64,000 nt of DNA, taken from contig NZ_JAUSUZ010000001.1 of the NCBI RefSeq assembly GCF_030813715.1, positions 8,600,501 through 8,664,500 of the forward strand, in the 5' to 3' direction. Shown piece by piece: positions 8,807 through 16,574 of the stretch; the first letter of the stretch is position 1; every line of letters begins with the position of its first letter. The position numbers and the translations under genes are program-made. The notes beneath the pieces are model-generated. The model made no database searches. It saw only the letters and a program-made list of their open reading frames with translations, and was not told the DNA's origin. This DNA comes from Catenuloplanes indicus. Lineage in GTDB: Bacteria; Actinomycetota; Actinomycetes; Mycobacteriales; Micromonosporaceae.

Positions 8807-9220
8807 CGATACTCCTCCCGTTGGCTGCGTAACCGATCGTCACGCACGGAAAACTTATCGACGTCCGTCGTTTGTTGTTAGCTGTGGGAGCCACCGGTAA
8901 GAGCGCGGTAATAAATGAAACCGCCGCGGCCGGGAAACCTGGCCGCCGGAAGGCGTCGGCGTCGACCCGTGTGCCAGTGCGCCGCGGTGGGTCTTCATGT
9001 GGAGGTTCAGTTGACGCCCGTACCCGCCTCGCCCTTACCTCCGTGGGCGGCCGTGGTCCTCGTGCCTGAACCAGGCTCGATCGGCGGTAGATCCGCGCAC
9101 GTGACCCTGGCGTCAAAGGCCACGAAAAGTACGTTGCGAAGGATGTCGAGAACGGCCTGACGGCTCCGTCTCGGAGGTGGATTCGACCACCGTGGCCGCA
9201 CGACACCAAGGAGGCCCAGC
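8807..9220. other. Intergenic region without a supported gene
   Basis: About 410 bp. It holds the upstream region of the M4 peptidase (comparatively A/T-rich near 8850-8885) and then low-information sequence up to the AAGGAGG (9208-9214) of the truncated VOC gene. Short ORFs on both strands have no signal peptide, domain or convincing RBS. One minus-strand frame is open across 9007-9315, but I cannot support it. Confidence 0.4.
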
Positions 9221-9328
9221 ATGACGATCCAGCGGATGGACAACGTCCTCGTCGTCGTCGACGACCTTGACGCTGTCATATCGTTCCTGGCCGAACTCGG
9301 CATGGGATCGTGCACAGAGTTCCGCTGA
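9221..9328 (+). pseudogene. Truncated glyoxalase/VOC-family gene (N-terminal fragment)
   Basis: AAGGAGG (9208-9214) precedes an ATG encoding only 35 residues (MTIQRMDNVLVVVDDLDA...) before a stop. The sequence matches the first beta-strand and helix of VOC-fold proteins, which usually start MTIQRMDHVxIVVDDLxAAxxFF and run to about 130-150 residues. The rest of the fold is absent downstream. It is best read as a gene truncated by deletion, still carrying its start signals. Confidence 0.6.
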
Positions 9329-9431
9329 GCGAGTGCCGTATCAGCGCATCAGCGTGAGCGCGCACCCGCTGCTGAGACATCCTCGACGTCACGCCGCGCA
9401 CGAACGGCGGCAGAAGAGTGCGCCACTCTCA

Positions 9432-9752
9432 TTAGCCGGGCGGTAGTTCGCCCGAGGAGTCAAGGACCGACACCGTCATATCAAGCAGTCTCTGAAAGTA
9501 GGCGGCCTCATCGCCCGACAGCTCCGGCACAACCCGCTCGAGATCTCGCTCGCGCGCCGCGAGGACATCCCACCACCGGTCGTCGATGTTGCCACCATCG
9601 TTCAGCCAGGTGCTGATGCAGCCAGCGACGTCCGCATCGAGCATCACCATCTCGATACCCGCTATGTCCACGGACCGCAACCGGTCAGGGAAGGCAGCAT
9701 CGCGATGTGCCGTCCACAGCCGCGCCATACCCGTCATTCGATCGTTTTTCAT
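9432..9752 (-). CDS. Conserved hypothetical protein
   Basis: A 106-residue soluble, acidic protein with no signal peptide. Internal motifs are AGCISTWLNDGGNIDDRWW and LERVVPELSGDEAAYFQRLLDM. It resembles small actinobacterial proteins of unknown function, and codon bias supports coding on this strand. The listed start gives MKNDRMTGMARLW; an internal Met (start at about 9731) would also be acceptable. No neighbour suggests a role: the truncated VOC fragment is on one side and the Kup transporter gene ends on the other. Confidence 0.6.
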   Translation of the reverse strand: MKNDRMTGMARLWTAHRDAAFPDRLRSVDIAGIEMVMLDADVAGCISTWLNDGGNIDDRWWDVLAARERDLERVVPELSGDEAAYFQRLLDMTVSVLDSSGELPPG

Positions 9753-9847
9753 GCCGGGCGACGCTCCACTCGTCGACTACGGCACACTGTGCCAGAGGTG
9801 CGGACCCACCTGCCAGGCGGGAGGAGGCTTCATCGCGGACGGAGACC

Positions 9848-11746
9848 TCACACCTCGATCCGGGAACCCATGATCACCGTACGGTGGCGGGGGAGGCCGA
9901 AGTACTCGGCCGCGTCCGCGGTGATGTGGGCGGTGGCGATGAACAGGCGTTTGCGCCACGCGGCCATGGTGTGCGCCGGGCCGCGGACCAGTTCGATCTT
10001 CGACAGGAAGTACGACGCGTCGTCGACCTCGGTCCGGTCCGCCGTGATCAGCCGCAGCACCGCGGGCACGTCCGGCTTCTCGATGTAGCCGAAGCGCACG
10101 TTCACGTGCGTGATCCCCTCTCCGACGGCGCCGAGGTCGTCGATCTCGATGCGCTCGGCGTCCGGCACCCGCGGCACCGGCAGCGTCTGGATCGACAGGA
10201 TCACCACCTTCTCGTGCAGCACCCGGTTGTGCTCCACGTTCGCGCGTAACGCCAGCGGCGCGGTCTGCTTGCCGCGGTTCAGGAACACCGCGGTGCCGGG
10301 CACCCGGACCGGCCGGCGCGCGTGCAGCTCCGCGACGAACTCGCGCAGCGGCCCCTCGGCCCGGTCGCGTTCCGCGGTGACGATCTGCCGGCCGCGCTGC
10401 CAGGTGGTCATCACCGTGAACGCGATCAGCCCGATGATCAGCGGCAGCCACGCGCCGTGCACCAGCTTGGTCAGGTTCGCGCCGACGAACAGCAGGTCCA
10501 CCGCGATCAGCAGCGTCGCGCCGGTCGCGGCCAGCCAGGCGGGCACGCCCCAGCGGGTGTGTGCGAGGTAGAAGAACAGCAGCGTGGTGATGGTGATCGT
10601 GCCGACGACGGCCATGCCGAACGCGTACGCCAGCGCGGCCGAACTGCGGAACGCGAACACCAGCGTCAGCACCGAGACCATCAGGACCCAATTGATCCAC
10701 GGTACGTAGATCTGGCCCATCGTCGACTCCGACGTGTGCGCCACCCGCAGTCGCGGCAGGTAGCCGAGCTGCCCGGCCTGGTTCGCCACCGAGTACGCCC
10801 CGGTGATCACCGCCTGGGCCGCGATCACCGTGGCCGCGGTCGCCAGCAGCACCATCGGCAGCCGCCCCCACCCCGGCACGAGCAGGAAGAACGGGCTGGA
10901 CAGCGTGCCCGGATCGGCGAGCAGCAGCGCACCCTGCCCGAGGTAGCTGAGCGTGCTGGCCGGCAGCACCAGCCCGAGCCACCCGAACGCGATCGCGCGC
11001 CGCCCGAAGTGCCCCATGTCCGCGTACAGCGCCTCCGCGCCGGTGACCGCGAGCACGATCGCGGCGAGCGCGAAGAACGCGATGTGGAAGTGCCCGGCCA
11101 GGAACCCGATCGCGTACGTGGGGGAGAGCGCCCGGAGGATGTCCGGTCGCTGCGCGATCCCGCCGAGCCCGCAGATGCCGATCGCCAGGAACCAGGAGAT
11201 CGTGATCGGCCCGAACAGCCGCCCGACCGCGTTCGTGCCGAACCGCTGCACCGCGAACAACACCACGATGATCACCGCGGTGATCGGGATGATCAGCTCC
11301 TCCAGCCCCGGCGAGACGACCTTCACCCCTTCGACCGCGGACAGCACCGAGATGGCCGGCGTGATCATGCTGTCCCCGAAGAACAGCGCGGCCCCGAACA
11401 GCCCCAGCACGGCCAGCGCCACCGCGGTCTTCCGCCCCCGGGCCGCCTCACCGCGCCGCAACAGCGTGATCAGGGCCATGATGCCGCCCTCACCGTCGTT
11501 GTTGATCCGCATGACGAGCGTGACGTAGGTCAGCGTCACGATCAGCATCACCGACCAGAAGATCGTCGACACCACGCCGAACAGGTTCTCCTCCGTCAGC
11601 GGCACCGGATGCGGGTCCGCCGGATTGAACACCGTCTGCAGCGTGTAGATCGGGCTGGTCCCGATGTCCCCGAACACCACCCCGAGCGCCCCCACCACCC
11701 CAGCCACGCTCAACTTGTCCCGCTTCGCCCCCATGCGCCCGATCAT
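9848..11746 (-). CDS. kup: KUP/HAK/KT-family potassium uptake transporter
   Basis: A 632-residue membrane protein, normal length for Kup. The N-terminal diagnostic segment GVVFGDIGTSPIYTLQTVFN is present, followed by twelve predicted transmembrane helices and a cytoplasmic C-terminal domain (about 430-632) ending RTVIMGSRIEV. Kup proteins import K+ driven by the proton gradient. The family GAxxAIPxIxV-like helices appear as MITPAISVLSAVEGV. M1 or M5 (MGAKRDK) could be the start. A GTGATT/AATCAC dyad sits just upstream. It is a single gene, downstream of and in the same direction as the siderophore-interacting protein gene. Confidence 0.95.
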   Translation of the reverse strand: MIGRMGAKRDKLSVAGVVGALGVVFGDIGTSPIYTLQTVFNPADPHPVPLTEENLFGVVSTIFWSVMLIVTLTYVTLVMRINNDGEGGIMALITLLRRGEAARGRKTAVALAVLGLFGAALFFGDSMITPAISVLSAVEGVKVVSPGLEELIIPITAVIIVVLFAVQRFGTNAVGRLFGPITISWFLAIGICGLGGIAQRPDILRALSPTYAIGFLAGHFHIAFFALAAIVLAVTGAEALYADMGHFGRRAIAFGWLGLVLPASTLSYLGQGALLLADPGTLSSPFFLLVPGWGRLPMVLLATAATVIAAQAVITGAYSVANQAGQLGYLPRLRVAHTSESTMGQIYVPWINWVLMVSVLTLVFAFRSSAALAYAFGMAVVGTITITTLLFFYLAHTRWGVPAWLAATGATLLIAVDLLFVGANLTKLVHGAWLPLIIGLIAFTVMTTWQRGRQIVTAERDRAEGPLREFVAELHARRPVRVPGTAVFLNRGKQTAPLALRANVEHNRVLHEKVVILSIQTLPVPRVPDAERIEIDDLGAVGEGITHVNVRFGYIEKPDVPAVLRLITADRTEVDDASYFLSKIELVRGPAHTMAAWRKRLFIATAHITADAAEYFGLPRHRTVIMGSRIEV

Positions 11747-11771
11747 CCCGCACGCCCACGGCCCCGGCGAC

Positions 11772-11796
11772 GTGATTCATCGTTTGACGTAATCAC
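11772..11796. promoter_or_regulatory. Inverted repeat upstream of kup
   Basis: GTGATT (11772-11777) and AATCAC (11791-11796) form a 6-13-6 dyad in the 97-bp gap between kup and the SIP gene. It could be an operator for kup. No known regulator consensus was recognised. Confidence 0.3.
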
Positions 11797-11843
11797 TGCG
11801 TGCCGCTGATGGCTACCCCGCCCTACCCGAACGACTGACCGGG

Positions 11844-12617
11844 TCAGGCGGAGGTGCGGCGCCAGTAGCCGCAGAAGTAGACCCGGCTCTTGGCGATGGC
11901 GAGGTCGGTGCAGAGGTGGCGGCGGACCGTGGTGACCATGGTCGATTCGCCGGCGATGAAGGCGTAGGGATTGCCCGGCGGCAGTTCCAGCGCGCGCAGC
12001 GTGTCGATGATCACGCTGCTGGTGCCCGGCTCGTCGCCGTTGCGGTGCAGCCAGTGGACGGTGACGCCGGGCGGTGCGGCGATCGGGATCTCGCAGGGTG
12101 TGCCGCCGCATTCGATTAGCGCCAGGCCGGTCGCGTCGTGCGGAAGGGACTCGATCGCGGCGGCGATCGCGGGGAGCGCGGTCTCGTCGCCGGCGAACAG
12201 CTGCCAGTCGGTGTCCGCGGGCGGCGCGTACTCCGCGCCGTCGCTGAGCACGCCGATCCGGTCGCCGGGCGCGGCCTTGTGCGCCCAGGCGGAGGCCGGG
12301 CCGCCGTCGCCGTGCAGGACGAAGTCGATGTCGAGTTCGCGGCGGTCGGCGTCGAAGCGGCGGACCGTGTAGTTGCGCACGACCGGGCGTACCTCCTCGG
12401 GCATCGCCTTGAGCGCGGGCCACCACCCGTCCGGCGAGTCCGGCAGCGTGAGCGGCACGTCCGGGGCCGGGGCCAGGAAGATGCGGACCAGGTGGTCGGG
12501 GCCGTCGTAACCGAAGCCGTGCAGGTCCGGCCCGGTGACGGTGATCCTGGTCAGGTGCGGGGTCAGGCGGCGGTTCGCGACCACCTCCGCGGACAGCGCA
12601 CGGCTCGTCACGGTCAT
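11844..12617 (-). CDS. Siderophore-interacting protein (FAD-dependent ferric-siderophore reductase)
   Basis: A 257-residue SIP-family flavoprotein. It has an N-terminal FAD-binding barrel with VVRNYTVRRFD (the RxYTxR motif that contacts FAD), then a SIP C-terminal NAD(P)H-binding half (FAGDETALPAIAAAIE and AGESTMVTTVRRHL), ending VYFCGYWR. Such enzymes reduce Fe(III) in imported siderophores in the cytoplasm, freeing Fe(II). It is divergent from the FecCD permease operon, with an IdeR/DmdR-like box between them, so iron repression of both sides is expected. Length and motifs are complete. Confidence 0.93.
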   Translation of the reverse strand: MTVTSRALSAEVVANRRLTPHLTRITVTGPDLHGFGYDGPDHLVRIFLAPAPDVPLTLPDSPDGWWPALKAMPEEVRPVVRNYTVRRFDADRRELDIDFVLHGDGGPASAWAHKAAPGDRIGVLSDGAEYAPPADTDWQLFAGDETALPAIAAAIESLPHDATGLALIECGGTPCEIPIAAPPGVTVHWLHRNGDEPGTSSVIIDTLRALELPPGNPYAFIAGESTMVTTVRRHLCTDLAIAKSRVYFCGYWRRTSA

Positions 12618-12659
12618 GGCGAGGCTCCTCTGTGGGGGGTTCTTCCGACCCGAGTGAGG

Positions 12660-12678
12660 TTAGGTTAGCCTGTCCTGA
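12660..12678. promoter_or_regulatory. IdeR/DmdR-type iron box in the divergent promoter
   Basis: TTAGGTTAGCCTGTCCTGA matches the DtxR/IdeR consensus TTAGGTTAGSCTAACCTWA at 16 of 19 positions; the left half is perfect. It lies 42 bp before the SIP start and 29 bp before the FecCD GTG, so one Fe(II)-bound repressor dimer pair could silence both transcripts. Confidence 0.8.
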
Positions 12679-12707
12679 GTTTTGATCTCACTACTGAGGG
12701 GCGGGAA

Positions 12708-13736
12708 GTGACAGCGGTCGGTACGACCCGGGTCCGTCCCGCGGCACTCCTGCTTCCCGGCCTGCTCGGCGCACTCGGGCTGCTCGCGCTGGCCACCGTG
12801 CTCAGCGTGGCGGTCGGCGCGAAGTCGATCCCGCCGCAGGTCCTGATCGACGCGCTGCTGCACTACCGGCCGGACGACCCGGACCATCTGGTGATCCACA
12901 CGCTCCGGTTGCCGCGTACCGCGGCCGGGCTGCTGGTCGGCGCCGCGCTCGGCGTGGCCGGTGCGGTCATGCAGGGCCTGACCCGCAACGCGCTCGCCGA
13001 CCCGGGACTGCTCGGCATCAACGCGGGCGCGGCGCTGCTGCTGGTCATCGGCATCAGCGTGTTCGGGATAACCGGCCTGACCGGGTACGTGTGGTTCGGC
13101 TTCGCCGGCGCCACGCTCACGGCACTGATCGTCTACGGCATCGGCGCGCTCGGCCGGGACCGCGCCACGCCGGTCAAGCTTGCGCTCTCCGGCGCCGCGG
13201 TCAGCGCCGCGCTCGCCTCGGTCACCACCGCGATCGTGCTCACCGACTCGGACGCGTTCGACCGCATGCGCCTCTGGCAGGTCGGCTCGCTGGCCGGCCG
13301 GGACGCCGCACTGATCGGCCAGGCGCTGCCGTTCCTGATCGCCGGCGCGGTCGTCGCGATCCCGTGCGGCCGGCTGCTGAACGCGCTCGCGCTCGGCGAC
13401 GACGTGGCCCGCGCGCTCGGCCAGCGGATCGGCGCCGCCCGCGCGATCGGCGCGCTGTGCGTGGTGGTGCTGTGCGGCACCGCGACCGCACTGGCCGGGC
13501 CGGTCGCGTTCGTCGGCCTGACCGTGCCGCACGTCGCGCGCATGCTGACCGGTCCGGACTACCGGTGGATCCTGCCCTACTCGGCCGTGCTCGCGCCCGC
13601 GCTGCTGCTGGCCGCGGACGTGCTCGGCCGGGTCGTCGCGCGCCCCGGCGAGATCCAGGTCGGCATCGTCACCGCCGTGATCGGCGCGCCGGTCTTCGTC
13701 GCGCTCGTCCGCCGCCGAGACCTGGCGCAGCTATGA
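12708..13736 (+). CDS. FecCD-family iron-siderophore ABC permease (subunit 1)
   Basis: A 342-residue permease with about nine to ten transmembrane helices. FecCD hallmarks are LRLPRTAAGLLVGAALGVAGAVMQ near residue 70 and GPVAFVGLTVPHVAR in the ATPase-coupling region. It begins at GTG 12708 just after the iron box. It pairs with the next gene to form the membrane channel of a ferric-siderophore importer. Its stop overlaps the next ATG (ATGA), showing tight translational coupling. Confidence 0.93.
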   Translation: MTAVGTTRVRPAALLLPGLLGALGLLALATVLSVAVGAKSIPPQVLIDALLHYRPDDPDHLVIHTLRLPRTAAGLLVGAALGVAGAVMQGLTRNALADPGLLGINAGAALLLVIGISVFGITGLTGYVWFGFAGATLTALIVYGIGALGRDRATPVKLALSGAAVSAALASVTTAIVLTDSDAFDRMRLWQVGSLAGRDAALIGQALPFLIAGAVVAIPCGRLLNALALGDDVARALGQRIGAARAIGALCVVVLCGTATALAGPVAFVGLTVPHVARMLTGPDYRWILPYSAVLAPALLLAADVLGRVVARPGEIQVGIVTAVIGAPVFVALVRRRDLAQL

Positions 13737-14779
13737 CCAGCACGCTGCACCGGACCAAGATCCAGATCACGAGGGTACGGCGACGAGGCGCCACCCGTAC
13801 CGTGGCGGTGTCGTTGATCCTGGCGGCGTCAGCCGTGGTGTTGTTCTGTCTCGCGCTGTCGACGGGTGCGTTCCGGATCCCGGTCACCGGCGTGCTCGAC
13901 ACGCTGACCGGTCAGGGCACGCGGCGGGACACGTTCGTCATCATGGACGTGCGCCTGCCGCGCGTGCTGGTGGCGCTGCTCGCCGGTGCCGCGTTCGGGT
14001 TGTCCGGCGCGCTCTTCCAGACCCTGGTGCACAATCCGCTGGCCAGCCCGGACGTCATCGGCGTCACGATGGGCGCCAGCGCCGCCGCGGTCACCTGCAC
14101 GGTGGTCCTCGGCGTGGTCGGCGCCGCGGTCTCGGCCAGTGCCTTTGCCGGGGCACTGGCCACCGCGGCGCTGATCTACCTGCTCGCCTGGCGGCGCGGC
14201 GTCAGCGGCTACCGGCTGGTGCTGGTCGGCATCGGCGTCGGCGCGGTGCTCAGCAGCGCCGTCTCCTATGTGATGTCGCGCGCGGACGTGACCAGCGCCC
14301 AGCAGGCCCTGGTGTGGCTGACCGGCAGCCTGAACGCCCGCTCCTACGAGCACGTCTGGCCGCTGCTGGCCGGCGTCGCGGTGCTGCTGCCGGTCGCGCT
14401 GGCACTGGCCCGTGGACTGCGCGTGCTCGGCTTCGGCGACGAGACCGCGCGCGGGCTCGGCGCGCGCGTGGAGACGCTGCGACTGTCCGTGCTGGTCACC
14501 GGCGTGGCGCTGGCCGCGTTCGCGACCGCGGCGGCTGGGCCGGTGCCGTTCGTGGCGTTCGTGGCCGGGCCGATCGCGCGCCGGCTGGTCGGCGAGCGCA
14601 CGCTCGCGCTGGTCCCGGCCGCGCTGGTCGGGGCGGTGGTCATGGTCGCGTCCGACCTGGTCGCGCAGCGCCTGCTCGGCGACCGCGCGCTGCCGGTCGG
14701 CGTGGTCACCGGCGCGGTCGGCGCGCCGTTCCTGCTCTGGCAGCTGGCCAGCGCGAACCGGGAGGGCCGGGGTGGCTGA
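13733..14779 (+). CDS. FecCD-family iron-siderophore ABC permease (subunit 2)
   Basis: A 348-residue partner permease with the same architecture. It has RLPRVLVALLAGAAFGLSGALFQ and NPLASPDVIGVTMGAS near the N-terminus, GPVPFVAFVAGPIARR in the coupling region, and an ending typical of FecD-like subunits. The ATG at 13733 overlaps the upstream stop by 4 bp, and its own end overlaps the ATPase start. With subunit 1 it forms a heterodimeric importer channel. The N-terminal 20 residues are basic and cytoplasmic. Confidence 0.92.
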   Translation: MTSTLHRTKIQITRVRRRGATRTVAVSLILAASAVVLFCLALSTGAFRIPVTGVLDTLTGQGTRRDTFVIMDVRLPRVLVALLAGAAFGLSGALFQTLVHNPLASPDVIGVTMGASAAAVTCTVVLGVVGAAVSASAFAGALATAALIYLLAWRRGVSGYRLVLVGIGVGAVLSSAVSYVMSRADVTSAQQALVWLTGSLNARSYEHVWPLLAGVAVLLPVALALARGLRVLGFGDETARGLGARVETLRLSVLVTGVALAAFATAAAGPVPFVAFVAGPIARRLVGERTLALVPAALVGAVVMVASDLVAQRLLGDRALPVGVVTGAVGAPFLLWQLASANREGRGG

Positions 14780-15614
14780 AGGCTTGCACGCCCACGAGGT
14801 GACGCTCGGCTACGGGGACCGCGCGGTCGTCCGGACGCTGTCCGTGCGCGTCCCGCCGGGACAGATCACCGTCATCGTCGGCCCGAACGCGTGCGGCAAG
14901 TCCACGCTGCTGCGCGGCCTGGCCCGGCTGCTGCACCCGTCGCACGGCCGGGTCGTGCTGGACGGCCACGACGTCCACCGGATGTCCACCCGCGCGGTCG
15001 CGCTGCGCCTCGGCATCCTGCCGCAGCAGCCGGTCGCGCCGGACGGCATGCGCGTCGCCGACCTGGTCGGCCGCGGACGCTACCCGCACCACCGCTTCTT
15101 CGACCGGTGGAGCGACTCCGACGACGAGGCGGTCGCGGCCGCGCTGCTCGCCACCGGCACGGCCGAGCTGGCCGACCGCGCGGTCGACGAACTCTCCGGC
15201 GGGCAGCGGCAGCGGGTCTGGATCGCGATGGCGCTCGCCCAGCGCACCGGCATCCTGCTGCTGGACGAGCCGACCACGTTCCTCGACGTCACCCACCAGG
15301 TCGAGGTGCTCGACCTGCTCACCGACCTGAACCGCCGGGACGGGGTGACGCTCGTGCTCGTCCTGCACGACCTGAACCTCGCCGCACGGTACGCGCACCA
15401 CCTGATCGTCATGAAGGGCGGCGACCTGGTCGCGGAGGGCGTGCCGGCGGACGTGATCACCGAGAGCACGGTAGCCGACGTCTTCGGCCTGGCCAGCCGC
15501 GTCGTCCCCGACCCGGTCTCCGGCACACCCATGGTCGTGCCGATCGGCCGCTACCACGGCGGCCTGCCCCCGATCGAAACACCGCCCACGCCGCTGCGCG
15601 TGAAGAAAGGTTGA
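14772..15614 (+). CDS. Iron-siderophore ABC transporter ATP-binding protein (FepC/FecE-like)
   Basis: A 280-residue ATPase. Walker A is GPNACGKSTLL (the Ala-Cys variant is usual in FepC-type proteins), the Q-loop is in LGILPQQP, the signature is LSGGQRQRVWIA, Walker B is LLLDEPTTFLD and the switch His is in VLHDLNLAARYA. GTG 14772 overlaps the permease stop by 8 bp. It powers the FecCD pair. The last about 25 residues are a Pro-rich tail. The binding-protein gene follows after 3 bp. Confidence 0.93.
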   Translation: MAEGLHAHEVTLGYGDRAVVRTLSVRVPPGQITVIVGPNACGKSTLLRGLARLLHPSHGRVVLDGHDVHRMSTRAVALRLGILPQQPVAPDGMRVADLVGRGRYPHHRFFDRWSDSDDEAVAAALLATGTAELADRAVDELSGGQRQRVWIAMALAQRTGILLLDEPTTFLDVTHQVEVLDLLTDLNRRDGVTLVLVLHDLNLAARYAHHLIVMKGGDLVAEGVPADVITESTVADVFGLASRVVPDPVSGTPMVVPIGRYHGGLPPIETPPTPLRVKKG

Positions 15615-15617
15615 CCC

Positions 15618-16574
15618 ATGGCCATCAACAGGCGTCTCTTCCTGACCGGCAGTGTGGGCGTCGCCGGCGGCGCGCTGCTCGCGGCGTGCGGTTCCGGTTC
15701 CTCCCCGGAGGAGCCGGCCGCGTCCGCCGCCGAGCGCGAGGTGCAGACGGACAAGGGCCCGGTCACGGTGCCGGCCGCGCCCGCGAAGGTGGTCTGCGCC
15801 GACTACTACGGCGCGTTCGCGGTCGTCGACCTCGGGCTGATCCCGGTCGGTGTGGGCGGCGGCGGGTACGAGGGCACCGGCGCGTTCTACGGCGACAAGC
15901 TCAAGGCCGTGCCGGTCACCGGCGACTACACCGAGCCGGACGTGGAGAAGATCGCCGCGGCCGGCCCGGACCTGATCCTGCGCACCATCGACACGCCGGA
16001 CGCGCTCTACCAGCAGCTGTCCACGATCGCGCCGACCGTGGTCATCTCGTTCCAGCAGCTGTCCCTGCTCGACGTGGCGAACCGGCTCGGCGACGTGCTC
16101 GGCCGCGGCACCGAGGCGAAGGCGCTGCTCACCCAATACGAGCAGAAGACCGCCGCGGTCAAGACCAAGCACGCGGACACGCTGGCCAAGTACACGTTCT
16201 CGTTCGTGCAGGTGGCCACGGAGACCGCGTTCTGGACGCTCGGCCCGGCCTGGACCGACACCACCGTGCTGCTCGCCTGCGGCGTCCAGCTGGCGGAGCC
16301 GTCCAAGTCGCAGACCGAGCAGACCCAGGAGCACTCGTTCGAGCAGATCAACATCCTGGAGCCGAGCGGCGCGCTGCTCATCCCGGCCGGTCCGGACGGC
16401 GTCACGGCCTCCCCGGATAATGCGGCCATGACTGATCTTGACCTGTGGAAGAACCTGTCCGCCGTGAAGGCCGGCCGGGTCTACCCGATCGTCTCCGGCG
16501 CCTCCTCGCTCGGCACCGGCATCCAGCTCGCCGACCGCATGGACACGGTCCTGACCGAGCTCGCGGGCTCCTGA
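15618..16574 (+). CDS. Iron-siderophore ABC transporter substrate-binding lipoprotein
   Basis: A 318-residue lipoprotein. The N-terminus MAINRRLFLTG carries twin Arg, and the lipobox LLAAC places the lipidated Cys at residue 24, so it may leave by Tat or Sec. A Ser/Ala-rich linker leads into a helical-backbone Fhu-type binding fold (VTVPAAPAKVVCADYYGA and AAGPDLILRTI motifs). It captures ferric siderophore outside and hands it to the FecCD pair. The stop overlaps the next ATG, so the following exporter-fold ABC genes belong to the same operon. Confidence 0.92.
   Translation: MAINRRLFLTGSVGVAGGALLAACGSGSSPEEPAASAAEREVQTDKGPVTVPAAPAKVVCADYYGAFAVVDLGLIPVGVGGGGYEGTGAFYGDKLKAVPVTGDYTEPDVEKIAAAGPDLILRTIDTPDALYQQLSTIAPTVVISFQQLSLLDVANRLGDVLGRGTEAKALLTQYEQKTAAVKTKHADTLAKYTFSFVQVATETAFWTLGPAWTDTTVLLACGVQLAEPSKSQTEQTQEHSFEQINILEPSGALLIPAGPDGVTASPDNAAMTDLDLWKNLSAVKAGRVYPIVSGASSLGTGIQLADRMDTVLTELAGS

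Noticed and set aside
9007-9315. A minus-strand ORF opposite the truncated VOC gene
   Set aside because: It has no domain, RBS or codon support. The opposite strand has a textbook RBS and recognisable VOC start.
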